5,595 bases of DNA from Clostridia bacterium (GCA_017556885.1 JAFYLV010000092.1:1-5595); one strand, 5' to 3'. Numbered from the stretch's first letter, positions 1-5,595 are shown. Notes: generated by a model not told the origin, from the sequence alone. Numbers and translations: made by a program.

Positions 1-222
1 AACAGTGATCTTGTTCTCCCACCAGGACTGGGTAGCCTGAACATAAGCCTCGATCACAACCTCGGACTCCAGAGCCGCAGCGTCGTACTCGGCATAGGTC
101 ATAACGCCGTTGTCGACCTCAGAGGAGCTGGAGGCGGGCTCGGAGCTGGAAGGCTCGGTGCCGCAGGCAGCGAGAGAAAGCACCATAACGATGGCAAGTG
201 CAAGAGCAATGAACTTCTTCAT
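1..222 (-). CDS. Secreted lipoprotein of unknown function, N-terminal part (runs off the left edge)
   Basis: Only the first 74 codons are present and the frame is open to base 1. The start is the ATG at 222-220, preceded 8 nt away by AAGGAG. Residues 1-20 form a lipoprotein signal peptide: MKK, a hydrophobic stretch, then lipobox LAAC with Cys20 as the predicted lipidation site. A Ser/Glu/Pro-rich linker follows (about residues 21-37), then the start of a folded domain with the pattern AYVQATQSWWENK near residues 59-71. From memory this pattern resembles small Clostridia lipoproteins, sometimes labelled sugar-ABC binding proteins, whose domain looks like an OB-fold; that is recall, not a search. 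The protein should sit on the outer face of the membrane. The gene has its own promoter, so it is probably a separate unit from the importer operon upstream. All three lysine codons are AAG, as in pfp. The lipoprotein call is secure; the function is unknown. Confidence 0.85.
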   Translation of the reverse strand, partial: MKKFIALALAIVMVLSLAACGTEPSSSEPASSSSEVDNGVMTYAEYDAAALESEVVIEAYVQATQSWWENKITV

Positions 223-230
223 TTTTGGTT

Positions 231-236
231 CTCCTT
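231..236 (-). promoter_or_regulatory. Ribosome binding site of the left-edge lipoprotein gene
   Basis: AAGGAG on the minus strand lies 8 nt before the ATG at 222. It fixes the start of this otherwise partial gene. Confidence 0.8.
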
Positions 237-250
237 TTCGGAATGGGTAT

Positions 251-271
251 GTTGATACTTCAGTATCCAAC
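251..271 (-). promoter_or_regulatory. Dyad at the predicted transcription start of the lipoprotein gene (operator or 5' hairpin)
   Basis: The arms GATACT (254-259) and AGTATC (262-267) are exact inverted repeats around a 2-nt centre. Outer GTT/AAC pairing (251-253 with 269-271) extends the arm past one bulged base at 268. The element begins about where transcription should start from the promoter at 303-276. It could be a repressor operator covering the start site or a short hairpin protecting the 5' end of the mRNA. Pairing is seen directly; the role is inferred. Confidence 0.4.
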
Positions 272-275
272 CTAT

Positions 276-303
276 ATTATACGCAAAAGTTTCCACAAGT
301 CAA
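276..303 (-). promoter_or_regulatory. Sigma-A-type promoter for the lipoprotein gene
   Basis: On the minus strand, TTGACT (303-298) and TATAAT (281-276) are separated by 16 nt. This is a 5/6 match to the -35 consensus and a 6/6 match to the -10. Transcription would begin near 269, giving a leader of about 47 nt. The surrounding DNA is AT-rich compared with the flanking genes. A second TTGACA at 351-346 has no good -10 partner at the right distance. Confidence 0.75.
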
Positions 304-371
304 TGTATGTATCATGCAAAACTTACGGCAAAATCGAAAAATCCTTGTCAAAAGAGACGTTTTTTGTCCCG

Positions 372-1970
372 TCACCCCTTGCGGCGCTTGCGAATCCGCT
401 CCGCAAGGACGTATACGCCCATCAGCACCCATGCACCGACAAGGCTGGCAATGAGAACTTTGGCCGCCGCGGGCAGTTCTCCGAGGGGCTGCTTGCCCGC
501 TGCGGATGCGCCGCACTGATCCAGGCGATAGAGCGCCTCCGTGTCCGCATAAAGCTTTTCAAAGTAGGCATCGTCTACCTTTTCATTGCGGCGGCAGGAC
601 TTGGTGACCGCTTCCACCAGTTGTCCGGCGGCATCTCGCAAGGATGCCGAGCCGTTAAATACCAGCGTGACAAAGGTACGGTCGATATTGTCCATCAGAA
701 GGCGGGAAGCCTTGATCTTGATGTCATAATAGAGGTCATTGTCCTCTCCCTCCCGGGAAAGATAATCCCGGTATTCGGCGGAATCCAGCGCCTTATTCGT
801 TACCGGCAGATACCCTTCCGTCTGGGAATAGGCGATCTGCACCTCGTTGGTCAGCATGTACTGCGCAAAGAGCCACGAGGCCAGCACCTCCTGCGGATCC
901 TCCTTATTGAAGATACACATAGAAGGCCCCTGGGAGATCATGGTGGGATTCTCCGGATCAAACTGCGGGATGGGCAGAACCTCTGTCTCGAATTTCACCA
1001 GTGCATCCGCGGCGATATCGATAAGGGGCGCATCGCAGCCCATCCAGGTCGCGCCGGCGGTGGAGTCGATGGCAAAAATACACTGTCCCGCATTGAGGAA
1101 ATTTGCCGGATAGCTGGAGATCTTGAAGGTGGAGAAAGCGCGGCTCTTTGCGTGCACGGCCACCTCGCGAAGCAGCTCAGCCGTCGTATCGTTGAAGATG
1201 AGCACCTCGCCCGCCGCATTGGAATACTCTGCACCCTTTTGCCGCAGCTGGGAGATCATCATATTATCGGTGGACTTGTAAATGCAGGGAATGAGCACGT
1301 CCTGTCCGTTGACGAGGAACTTTCCCTCGGCATCTTTTTTCATCGCCGCTTCACTGACCTCCCAGACAAAGTCCCAGGTCAGCACCTCGGGAAGCTCATA
1401 TCCCAGCGCCTCCACATAGGTGCGGTTGACATAGCAGGCTTCGGTGGAGCGCATGTAGGGCAGCGCGTAATACACACCGCCGATGCGGCACTCCTCCAGG
1501 AACTTCGGGACGATCTCCTCCTGTCGGGGCCCGTCAAACTTCAGCTCCGACCCGCCGAGACCGTACTTTTCATCCGCAAACAGCCCGTCCAGGGGAACGA
1601 CGGTATTCTCGCCGGTGAGATAGGTGGCAATATGGTCGGGATAGGTAATACAGACGTTGGGGGTGGTACCGGTGGCCAGATTTGTGATAACATCATTGTA
1701 GATCCGGCCGTAATCCGTATACAGACGCAGATTGACCTTGATGTTGGGATAAAGCGCCTCAAAGTCTGCAATAGCCTTCTGATAGATGCCGACCTGGGTC
1801 ATATTGGTATCGTTTTTCGCCCAGAAGGTGATCTCATAGTTTTTGGAATCGTCAAATTCCTCCGGCATTGCAAAGCTCTGGGAGCTACGGGAACCGTGGC
1901 AGCCGGAAAGAAGCAGCGCGGCGGCAAGCACCAGCGCAGCAAGAAAAGCTATACATACGCGGCGTTTCAT
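372..1970 (-). CDS. Extracellular solute-binding lipoprotein (ABC importer, family 1) with a C-terminal membrane anchor
   Basis: This 532-residue protein captures the substrate outside the cell for the importer encoded just upstream. Residues 1-24 are a lipoprotein signal peptide with lipobox LSGC (Cys24). A family 1 solute-binding domain follows, from about 45 to 480. Its marks include the opening strand YEITFWAKN (45-53), FEALYPNIKVNL (70-81), the region around TWDFVWEVSEAA (198-209), and the late block from QGPSM (347-351) to TEGYLPV (384-390). Unusually, residues 504-524 form a transmembrane helix followed by the basic tail RIRKRRKG. This makes the protein longer than the usual 400-450 residues and predicts a second anchor with a cytoplasmic C terminus. 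Nine cysteines lie beyond the lipobox. The ATG at 1970 overlaps the stop of the preceding permease (ATGA) and has GGAGGT 8 nt upstream, so translation is probably coupled. I see no convincing terminator after its TGA. The substrate is not predictable, though sugar-type is likely. Confidence 0.92.
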   Translation of the reverse strand: MKRRVCIAFLAALVLAAALLLSGCHGSRSSQSFAMPEEFDDSKNYEITFWAKNDTNMTQVGIYQKAIADFEALYPNIKVNLRLYTDYGRIYNDVITNLATGTTPNVCITYPDHIATYLTGENTVVPLDGLFADEKYGLGGSELKFDGPRQEEIVPKFLEECRIGGVYYALPYMRSTEACYVNRTYVEALGYELPEVLTWDFVWEVSEAAMKKDAEGKFLVNGQDVLIPCIYKSTDNMMISQLRQKGAEYSNAAGEVLIFNDTTAELLREVAVHAKSRAFSTFKISSYPANFLNAGQCIFAIDSTAGATWMGCDAPLIDIAADALVKFETEVLPIPQFDPENPTMISQGPSMCIFNKEDPQEVLASWLFAQYMLTNEVQIAYSQTEGYLPVTNKALDSAEYRDYLSREGEDNDLYYDIKIKASRLLMDNIDRTFVTLVFNGSASLRDAAGQLVEAVTKSCRRNEKVDDAYFEKLYADTEALYRLDQCGASAAGKQPLGELPAAAKVLIASLVGAWVLMGVYVLAERIRKRRKG

Positions 1971-2842
1971 CCCTTGGTACCTCCTCTCGCAACGCCCTCC
2001 ATGATCTTCCTGCGGAAGATCAGGAAGAGCACGATCAGCGGCACGGAGATGACCACCACCGCCGCCATCATGGCGGGGATGTTTTCACGGCCAAAGCCGT
2101 TTTCCCGGATCTCCTGAATGCCGTTGGACACGAGGAAATAAGCCTGATCGTCGGTGATAAGGCGGGGCCAGACATAGGAATTCCAGCACTCGATGACCTT
2201 CAGAATGGTGACGGTGACGATGGTCGGGCGGCAGATGGGCATCATGACCTTACAGAGATATTTCAGGTCGGAGGTGCCGTCCACCTTCGCGGCATAATAG
2301 AGCTTGTCGGGGATCTGCTCAAAGTTCTCCTTGAGCAGATAAATGTAGAACACCGAGGTCACCGAAGGAAGGATCAGACCGGTGAAGGTGTTGCGGAGAT
2401 CCAGTTCCGTCACCGTTACGAAGTTTGTGATGATAACCAGCTCATTTGGGATCATCATCAGGGACAGAAAGAGGGTAAACACGAGATTTTTGCCGCGGAA
2501 CTGCAGCCGGGAGAAGGTAAAGGCCGCCGGCACGATGACGATGAGCATCAGCGCGGTGGTCGCAACGGTAAAAATAACGGTATTGAGAAAATACTGTCCC
2601 AGCGGCACGGCGGTAAAGGCATCGGCATAGTTCTGCAGGGTAGGCGACAGGGGAATAAAGGAGGGGATGCGCTCCGCATTGTAGGAGCCGTAGCTCTTCA
2701 GCGAAGTAATCAGCATCCAGTAAAAGGGAAAGAGCACCAAAAGGCCCCAGACCGTCAGCAGTCCGTAGGTAATTCCGCGCATGACGCGTTGCCGGACGCG
2801 GGCAGCCTTTTCAAGCCCGGTATAATCGGTTTCCGGATTCAA
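1967..2842 (-). CDS. Carbohydrate-type ABC transporter permease, second subunit (MalG/UgpE-like)
   Basis: This 291-residue inner-membrane subunit forms half of the translocation pore and pairs with the permease encoded upstream. The EAA loop that docks on the ATPase is clear at about 176-206: it runs from EQIPDKLYYAAKVDGTS to the proline-bearing MPICRP. The conserved block SRLQFRGKN (111-119) followed by MMIPNE (129-134) is typical of MalG/UgpE-type CUT1 permeases. I count about six membrane segments, near 24-46, 84-107, 118-139, 153-170, 208-226 and 259-276. The start is the rare TTG at 2842-2840. An in-frame TGA lies two codons upstream, so no longer start is possible, and GGGGAGG sits 8 nt before the TTG. 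The next candidate is the ATG at residue 21, which lies just before the first membrane segment. The stop overlaps the start of the binding-protein gene. The family is secure; the substrate is not. Confidence 0.95.
   Translation of the reverse strand: MNPETDYTGLEKAARVRQRVMRGITYGLLTVWGLLVLFPFYWMLITSLKSYGSYNAERIPSFIPLSPTLQNYADAFTAVPLGQYFLNTVIFTVATTALMLIVIVPAAFTFSRLQFRGKNLVFTLFLSLMMIPNELVIITNFVTVTELDLRNTFTGLILPSVTSVFYIYLLKENFEQIPDKLYYAAKVDGTSDLKYLCKVMMPICRPTIVTVTILKVIECWNSYVWPRLITDDQAYFLVSNGIQEIRENGFGRENIPAMMAAVVVISVPLIVLFLIFRRKIMEGVARGGTKG
1979..1984 (-). promoter_or_regulatory. Ribosome binding site of the solute-binding protein, inside the end of the permease gene
   Basis: GGAGGT lies 8 nt before the ATG at 1970. 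It sits within the last codons of the upstream permease, encoding part of its Arg-Gly-Gly-Thr-Lys-Gly tail. With the 4-nt ATGA overlap this argues for coupled translation. Confidence 0.8.
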
Positions 2843-2850
2843 GCCTCACA

Positions 2851-2857
2851 CCTCCCC
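2851..2857 (-). promoter_or_regulatory. Ribosome binding site that supports the TTG start of the second permease
   Basis: GGGGAGG lies in the 17-nt gap between the two permease genes, 8 nt before TTG at 2842. It decides in favour of the TTG over the internal ATG 20 codons later. Confidence 0.8.
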
Positions 2858-2859
2858 TT

Positions 2860-3750
2860 TCAGTGGTGGACCTTTTTCCTGCTCACCAGGAGGTTGATGC
2901 AGGTAATGGTCAAAACGATGGCAAACAAAATGATGGCTGCGGCGGAGGCATACGAGGGATATCCGCCGGAATCGCCGTAGAGCATATCGTAGATATAGCC
3001 GACGATGGTGTTCATCTCCGCGGCGTTGAGATTGGTGCCAAAGAGGGCTACCGCGTCGGAATAGGCCTTGAAAGCGCCGATAAAGCCGGTGATGATGAGA
3101 TAGAAAAGCATCGGCGAGATCATCGGCAGGGTGATCCTGCGGAAAATACGCCATTTGGAGGTACCGTCCACCTGCGCGGCGGAATAGTAATCCCGGTTGA
3201 CCGAGGCAAGGGCGCTGGTCAGGATGAGGATCTTGAAGGGCAGCACCACCCACACCGTGTAGAAGCACAGCACGAACATCTTCGCCCAGTAGGGGCCGTC
3301 GATGAAATCCACGGGACCCGCATTGAACCAGCCAAGCACAAGGTTCACAAGACCGTCGGAATAGGGGGTCTGCTTAAAGAGGATCATAAACACCAGACCC
3401 ACGGCCAGGGTGTTGGTAACGTAGGGCAGGAAATACACGGTCTGGTAGAGATCGCGCAGCTTTTTGATGGAGGAAAGCCCCACAGAAATAAGCAGCGCAA
3501 GTCCCGTGGAGACCGGCACAGTGATCACAACCAGAATAAAGGTGTTCTTCAGCGCCTGCAGGAAATAGGGATCCCGCAGAACATAGGCAAAGTTATAGCC
3601 ACCCACACCCACAAAGGTCTGCGAGGCGGAGTTATAGCCCTCCTCAAAGGAATAGATGAGCACGTCGATGAGGGGATAGACCATAAATACGCCGAGGAAG
3701 AGGATGGCGGGCAGAAGATAGAGCCACGCTTTCCGGGAATTTGTTTCCAT
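2860..3750 (-). CDS. Carbohydrate-type ABC transporter permease, first subunit (MalF/UgpA-like)
   Basis: This 296-residue inner-membrane subunit partners the permease encoded next. Residues 8-28 form the first membrane segment (LPAILFLGVFMVYPL region), typical of the MalF/UgpA branch of CUT1 importers. The other segments lie near 68-90, 103-125, 157-180, 215-235 and 268-290. The EAA loop runs from about 184 to 213 and includes SAAQVDGTSKW and a terminal LPMISP. The start is the ATG at 3750-3748, with GGAGG 9 nt upstream. The frame stays open to an ATG at 3810, but that would overlap the ATPase gene by 44 nt and add a charged 20-residue extension with no good ribosome binding site, so I reject it. 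The ATPase stop is 16 nt upstream. The chain ends in a short basic tail (SRKKVHH). The large periplasmic loop seen in enterobacterial MalF is absent, as is usual for this family outside that group. Confidence 0.95.
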   Translation of the reverse strand: METNSRKAWLYLLPAILFLGVFMVYPLIDVLIYSFEEGYNSASQTFVGVGGYNFAYVLRDPYFLQALKNTFILVVITVPVSTGLALLISVGLSSIKKLRDLYQTVYFLPYVTNTLAVGLVFMILFKQTPYSDGLVNLVLGWFNAGPVDFIDGPYWAKMFVLCFYTVWVVLPFKILILTSALASVNRDYYSAAQVDGTSKWRIFRRITLPMISPMLFYLIITGFIGAFKAYSDAVALFGTNLNAAEMNTIVGYIYDMLYGDSGGYPSYASAAAIILFAIVLTITCINLLVSRKKVHH

Positions 3751-3759
3751 AATTCTCAG

Positions 3760-3764
3760 CCTCC
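3760..3764 (-). promoter_or_regulatory. Ribosome binding site that sets the first permease start at 3750
   Basis: GGAGG lies in the 16-nt gap after the ATPase stop, 9 nt before the ATG at 3750. It favours this start over the in-frame ATG at 3810 inside the ATPase gene. Confidence 0.8.
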
Positions 3765-3766
3765 GC

Positions 3767-4882
3767 TTAACGGGCCCCAAAGGGAATGCGTGCGCCGCTC
3801 TCTGCGTCAAAGAGGAAAACCTTTCCGGGTTTCAGGGCAAAGCGGACGTCTCCCACGGGAACAAAGGCCGCATCCTCCGCGCTGATGATGGCACGAACAA
3901 CGAGCGCCTCGCTGTCGGGATGGGTGGAAACTACGGACACGTCGCGTCCCATGACCTCCACGCGGTCAAGGGTGCAGGCAAGCGGACCGTCTGAATCCAG
4001 CACAAAGCCCTCCGGACGGATGCCCACCGTCACGGGGCGGTCAGAGATCTCCCCCACCGGCAGCACAGCGGCACCGCCGAGCATAAGCTTTCCTTCCCGG
4101 ATCTCGCCGCGGAAGACGTTGATGGGCGGCGTTCCGAGGAACTTCGCCACAAAGAGATTGACGGGATCGTCATAGACCTCCTGGGGCTTTCCGATCTGCT
4201 GGACGATACCCTCCTTCATGACCACGATGCGGTCGGAGATGCTCATGGCCTCCTCCTGGTCATGGGTGACAAAGACGGTGGTGATGCCCGTCTCCTTCTG
4301 GATGCGCTTGATCTCCTCGCGGGTCTGCAGCCGCAGACGGGCATCCAGATTGGACAGCGGCTCATCCAGCAGAAGCACCCGGGGCATCTTGACCAGCGCG
4401 CGGGCAATGGCCACGCGCTGCTGCTGACCGCCGGAAAGCTCCGCCGGCTTGCGGTCCATCAGGCCGTCCAGCTGCACGAGCTTTGCGATGGCATCGGCCT
4501 TTTCGTTCATCTCCGCCCGGGAAAGACGGTCCTTTCCCTTGAGATTTTCCAAGGGGAAAACAATATTTTGCCGCACGGTGAGGTGCGGATACAGGGCATA
4601 ATTCTGAAAAACCAGACCCACACCGCGCATTTCCGGCGGAAGATCGGTCACGTCATCCTCACCGAAAAAGACACGGCCGGAGGTGGGCTTCTGCAGGCCG
4701 CAGATAAGGTTCAGTGTGGTGGACTTTCCGCAGCCGGAGGGGCCAAGCAGTCCGATCAGCGTGCCGTCCGGGATCTCAAAGGTAAAGTCGTTGACAGCGG
4801 TCACCGTCTCGGCCTTTTTGCCCGCACGGCGTCCGCCGCGGGCGGGAAAGGTCTTGGTGAGATTCTGCAGAAGTATTTTCAT
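3767..4882 (-). CDS. ABC importer ATPase subunit, MalK/UgpC/MsmX type
   Basis: This 371-residue cytoplasmic subunit hydrolyses ATP as a dimer to drive the two permeases. All nucleotide-binding motifs are intact: Walker A GPSGCGKST (47-55), Q-loop Gln93 in VFQNYALYPHLT, signature LSGGQQQR (149-156), Walker B LLLDE (170-174) with Glu174 as the catalytic base, D-loop SNLD (177-180) and H-loop His207 in VTHD. From about 245 the chain continues into the C-terminal regulatory region of MalK-type ATPases, with FLGTPPINVF and the TOBE-like VGIRPEGF (286-293). The total length is normal for this group. An Arg/Lys-rich insert (about 14-26, PARGGRRAGKK) before the first core strand looks atypical. It is the first gene of the operon. 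The ATG at 4882 has AAAGGA 10 nt upstream and a promoter about 50 nt before it. Such ATPases are often labelled ugpC or msmX; the substrate cannot be read from this subunit. Confidence 0.96.
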   Translation of the reverse strand: MKILLQNLTKTFPARGGRRAGKKAETVTAVNDFTFEIPDGTLIGLLGPSGCGKSTTLNLICGLQKPTSGRVFFGEDDVTDLPPEMRGVGLVFQNYALYPHLTVRQNIVFPLENLKGKDRLSRAEMNEKADAIAKLVQLDGLMDRKPAELSGGQQQRVAIARALVKMPRVLLLDEPLSNLDARLRLQTREEIKRIQKETGITTVFVTHDQEEAMSISDRIVVMKEGIVQQIGKPQEVYDDPVNLFVAKFLGTPPINVFRGEIREGKLMLGGAAVLPVGEISDRPVTVGIRPEGFVLDSDGPLACTLDRVEVMGRDVSVVSTHPDSEALVVRAIISAEDAAFVPVGDVRFALKPGKVFLFDAESGARIPFGAR

Positions 4883-4892
4883 ACGGTCACGT

Positions 4893-4898
4893 TCCTTT
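4893..4898 (-). promoter_or_regulatory. Ribosome binding site of the ATPase gene
   Basis: AAAGGA lies 10 nt before the ATG at 4882. It is weaker and slightly more distant than the GGAGG sites of the downstream genes. Confidence 0.65.
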
Positions 4899-4909
4899 GT
4901 GTCATTCTG

Positions 4910-4931
4910 CCGGGAAAAAGCATCCGCCCGG
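4910..4931 (-). promoter_or_regulatory. Possible 5' leader hairpin of the importer operon
   Basis: CCGGG (4931-4927) and CCCGG (4914-4910) can pair in the mRNA as a five-pair, all-GC stem around a 12-nt loop. It lies right at the predicted 5' end of the transcript. The stem is short and its loop ends in a U-run, so it is not a terminator. A role in mRNA stability or repressor binding is only a suggestion. Confidence 0.25.
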
Positions 4932-4939
4932 TTTCTGTC

Positions 4940-4968
4940 ATTATAATACTTTTTTGCCCATTTCGCAA
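4940..4968 (-). promoter_or_regulatory. Sigma-A-type promoter of the importer operon
   Basis: TTGCGA (4968-4963) and a perfect TATAAT (4945-4940) are separated by 17 nt on the minus strand. The -35 matches at 4 of 6 positions, which would fit a promoter helped by an activator or a modest constitutive one. It lies just after the pfp terminator and about 57 nt before the ATPase start. Transcription should begin near 4933. I see no clear catabolite-response (cre) palindrome beside it. Confidence 0.7.
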
Positions 4969-4992
4969 GGCGGCAGCACAGTTTTCAGCCTC

Positions 4993-5034
4993 AAAAAACA
5001 GCCGCCGCACCTCAAAATAAGGCGCGGCGGCTGT
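4993..5034 (-). terminator. Intrinsic terminator after pfp
   Basis: Reading the minus strand, ACAGCCGCCGC (5034-5024) pairs perfectly with GCGGCGGCTGT (5008-4998). Three further inner pairs, one of them G-U, give a 14-pair stem with a 9-nt loop. The stem runs into six T residues. It starts 28 nt past the pfp stop codon. On the opposite strand there is no matching T-run, so it should work mainly in the pfp direction and separate pfp from the importer operon. Confidence 0.92.
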
Positions 5035-5062
5035 ATGCGTTTTCTGTAAACGGAAAAGGATC

Positions 5063-5595
5063 TTATTCCTTCTCCAGAGCGAGGGTGCGGGTGGTCACGT
5101 CGCAGACCTCGGCCGGTCCGAAGTACTGGATAGCACCGGGATAGCAGTAGCAGGTCTCAACGGCCCACTGCTCGCGGTTGGCCTCAAAGAACTTGAAGGG
5201 CTTGCCGTCCAGCTCAACGAGAGCCTTGCGGATAACGGGCTTGTCGGCACCGTGGCGGCGCTCGATGTTCATCATCTTGGTGATGGGCATACCGCCGGCG
5301 ACCCACTCCTCCGCGGGCTTGGAGAGGTTGGAGACCTTGGAAAGGTAACCGGTGTAGCCATACTGGATGAGCATGAAGGCGTTGTAGCCGAGGCTGTAGC
5401 AGTAGTCGGCATCGAAGTTGGAGGGGAAAGCGCAGCGGCCTTCGTAGCCGAGGAAGTGATGCAGAGCGGAGAACTTGCCCTTGTAGGTGCCGGCAGCCTT
5501 GCGGGCGGCGAGGTTATCCTTGACGAGAGCGGAGAAGAGCTTCTCGGACTCGATGAGGGAAACCTGCACGTTACCGTGGGGGTCACGCTCCAGGA
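5063..5595 (-). CDS. pfp: Pyrophosphate-dependent fructose-6-phosphate 1-phosphotransferase, C-terminal part
   Basis: This enzyme uses pyrophosphate instead of ATP to make fructose 1,6-bisphosphate from fructose 6-phosphate, reversibly, in the cytoplasm (glycolysis and gluconeogenesis). The last 176 residues are present and the gene starts beyond the right edge. The fragment opens with LERDPHGNVQVSLIESEKL and carries GYEGR (fragment residues 49-53), a conserved substrate-binding motif of long-type PFPs. Further conserved blocks are PSNFDADYCYSLGY (57-70), GGMPITKMMNIERRHG (100-115), KPVIRKALVELDGKPF (118-133) and PGAIQYFGP (152-160). These match the long (about 550-residue) PFP class rather than ATP-dependent PfkA. 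The frame is intact to the TAA at 5065-5063. All 13 lysine codons are AAG, unlike the mixed use in the importer genes, which suggests high expression. The GTG at 5569 is an internal valine codon, not the start. Confidence 0.93.
   Translation of the reverse strand, partial: LERDPHGNVQVSLIESEKLFSALVKDNLAARKAAGTYKGKFSALHHFLGYEGRCAFPSNFDADYCYSLGYNAFMLIQYGYTGYLSKVSNLSKPAEEWVAGGMPITKMMNIERRHGADKPVIRKALVELDGKPFKFFEANREQWAVETCYCYPGAIQYFGPAEVCDVTTRTLALEKE

Noticed and set aside
328..371. A terminator directly after the solute-binding protein gene
   Set aside because: Only a five-pair AT-rich CAAAA/TTTTG stem is possible and no GC-rich stem with a T-run follows. Transcription may read on into the lipoprotein gene or end beyond what I can see.
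225..2117. A 630-codon open frame on the plus strand, opposite the solute-binding protein gene
   Set aside because: It mirrors a real gene with clear family motifs on the other strand. Its translation shows no recognisable domain, and it runs across the promoter and into the next gene. Long antisense frames are expected where TTA, CTA and TCA codons are rare.
3751..3810. A longer start for the first permease at 3810
   Set aside because: It would overlap the ATPase gene and add a 20-residue charged extension. The ATG at 3750 has a well-spaced GGAGG and gives the usual family N terminus.
1868..3885. Long plus-strand open frames opposite both permeases (1868-2980 and 2863-3885)
   Set aside because: Their translations are His-, Gly-, Asp- and Gln-rich low-complexity mirrors of membrane-protein codons. 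They show no domain, and the minus-strand permeases are certain.
4955..4975. A TGCC/GGCA inverted repeat around the -35 box of the importer promoter
   Set aside because: The arms are only 4 nt and this is easily chance in GC-rich DNA; no second copy supports it as an operator.
4262..5020. A 252-codon plus-strand open frame across the ATPase start, its promoter and the terminator
   Set aside because: It runs through the importer's regulatory region and the terminator stem, and its protein resembles no family. The ATPase on the other strand has every catalytic motif.
1..5595. Mobile elements, CRISPR arrays, tRNA or rRNA genes, and large repeats
   Set aside because: I saw no transposase or integrase motifs, no regularly spaced repeats and no RNA gene signatures. 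The genes are tightly packed and intact.

Overview
The window suggests a moderately GC-rich Gram-positive anaerobe of the class Clostridia, perhaps a gut Oscillospiraceae-like organism. Three things point there: strong GGAGG-type ribosome binding sites before almost every gene, sigma-A-like promoters with TATAAT boxes, and a pyrophosphate-dependent phosphofructokinase. The secreted binding protein also carries many cysteines, which fits a reducing, anaerobic setting. This placement is inference from gene content and signals, not a database match.

All supported genes lie on the minus strand, so transcription runs from high to low coordinates. First (5595 to 5063) is the C-terminal third of a pyrophosphate-dependent 6-phosphofructokinase (pfp), closed by a textbook intrinsic terminator (5034-4993). 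A short regulatory region follows, with a good promoter (4968-4940). It drives a compact four-gene ABC importer operon: ATPase (4882-3767), first permease (3750-2860), second permease (2842-1967, TTG start) and solute-binding lipoprotein (1970-372). Spacings are 16 nt, 17 nt and a 4-nt ATGA overlap, so the four are very probably one transcript. A 149-nt gap then holds a second strong promoter (303-276) and a dyad at the predicted transcription start. They precede the first 74 codons of another lipoprotein gene that runs off the left edge.

The four operon genes make a complete CUT1-type importer: a binding protein, two EAA-loop permeases and a dedicated MalK/UgpC-type ATPase. The likely substrate is an oligosaccharide, sugar derivative or glycerol-phosphate-like compound, but nothing in the window fixes it. 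Nearby PFP is a central glycolytic enzyme. It has its own terminator, so the adjacency need not mean a functional link.

The most unusual point is the binding protein. It has both an N-terminal lipobox and a C-terminal transmembrane helix with a basic tail, and its gene is last in the operon. I found no clear sign of a novel system, mobile element, CRISPR array or RNA gene; the rest looks like ordinary core and transport genes.
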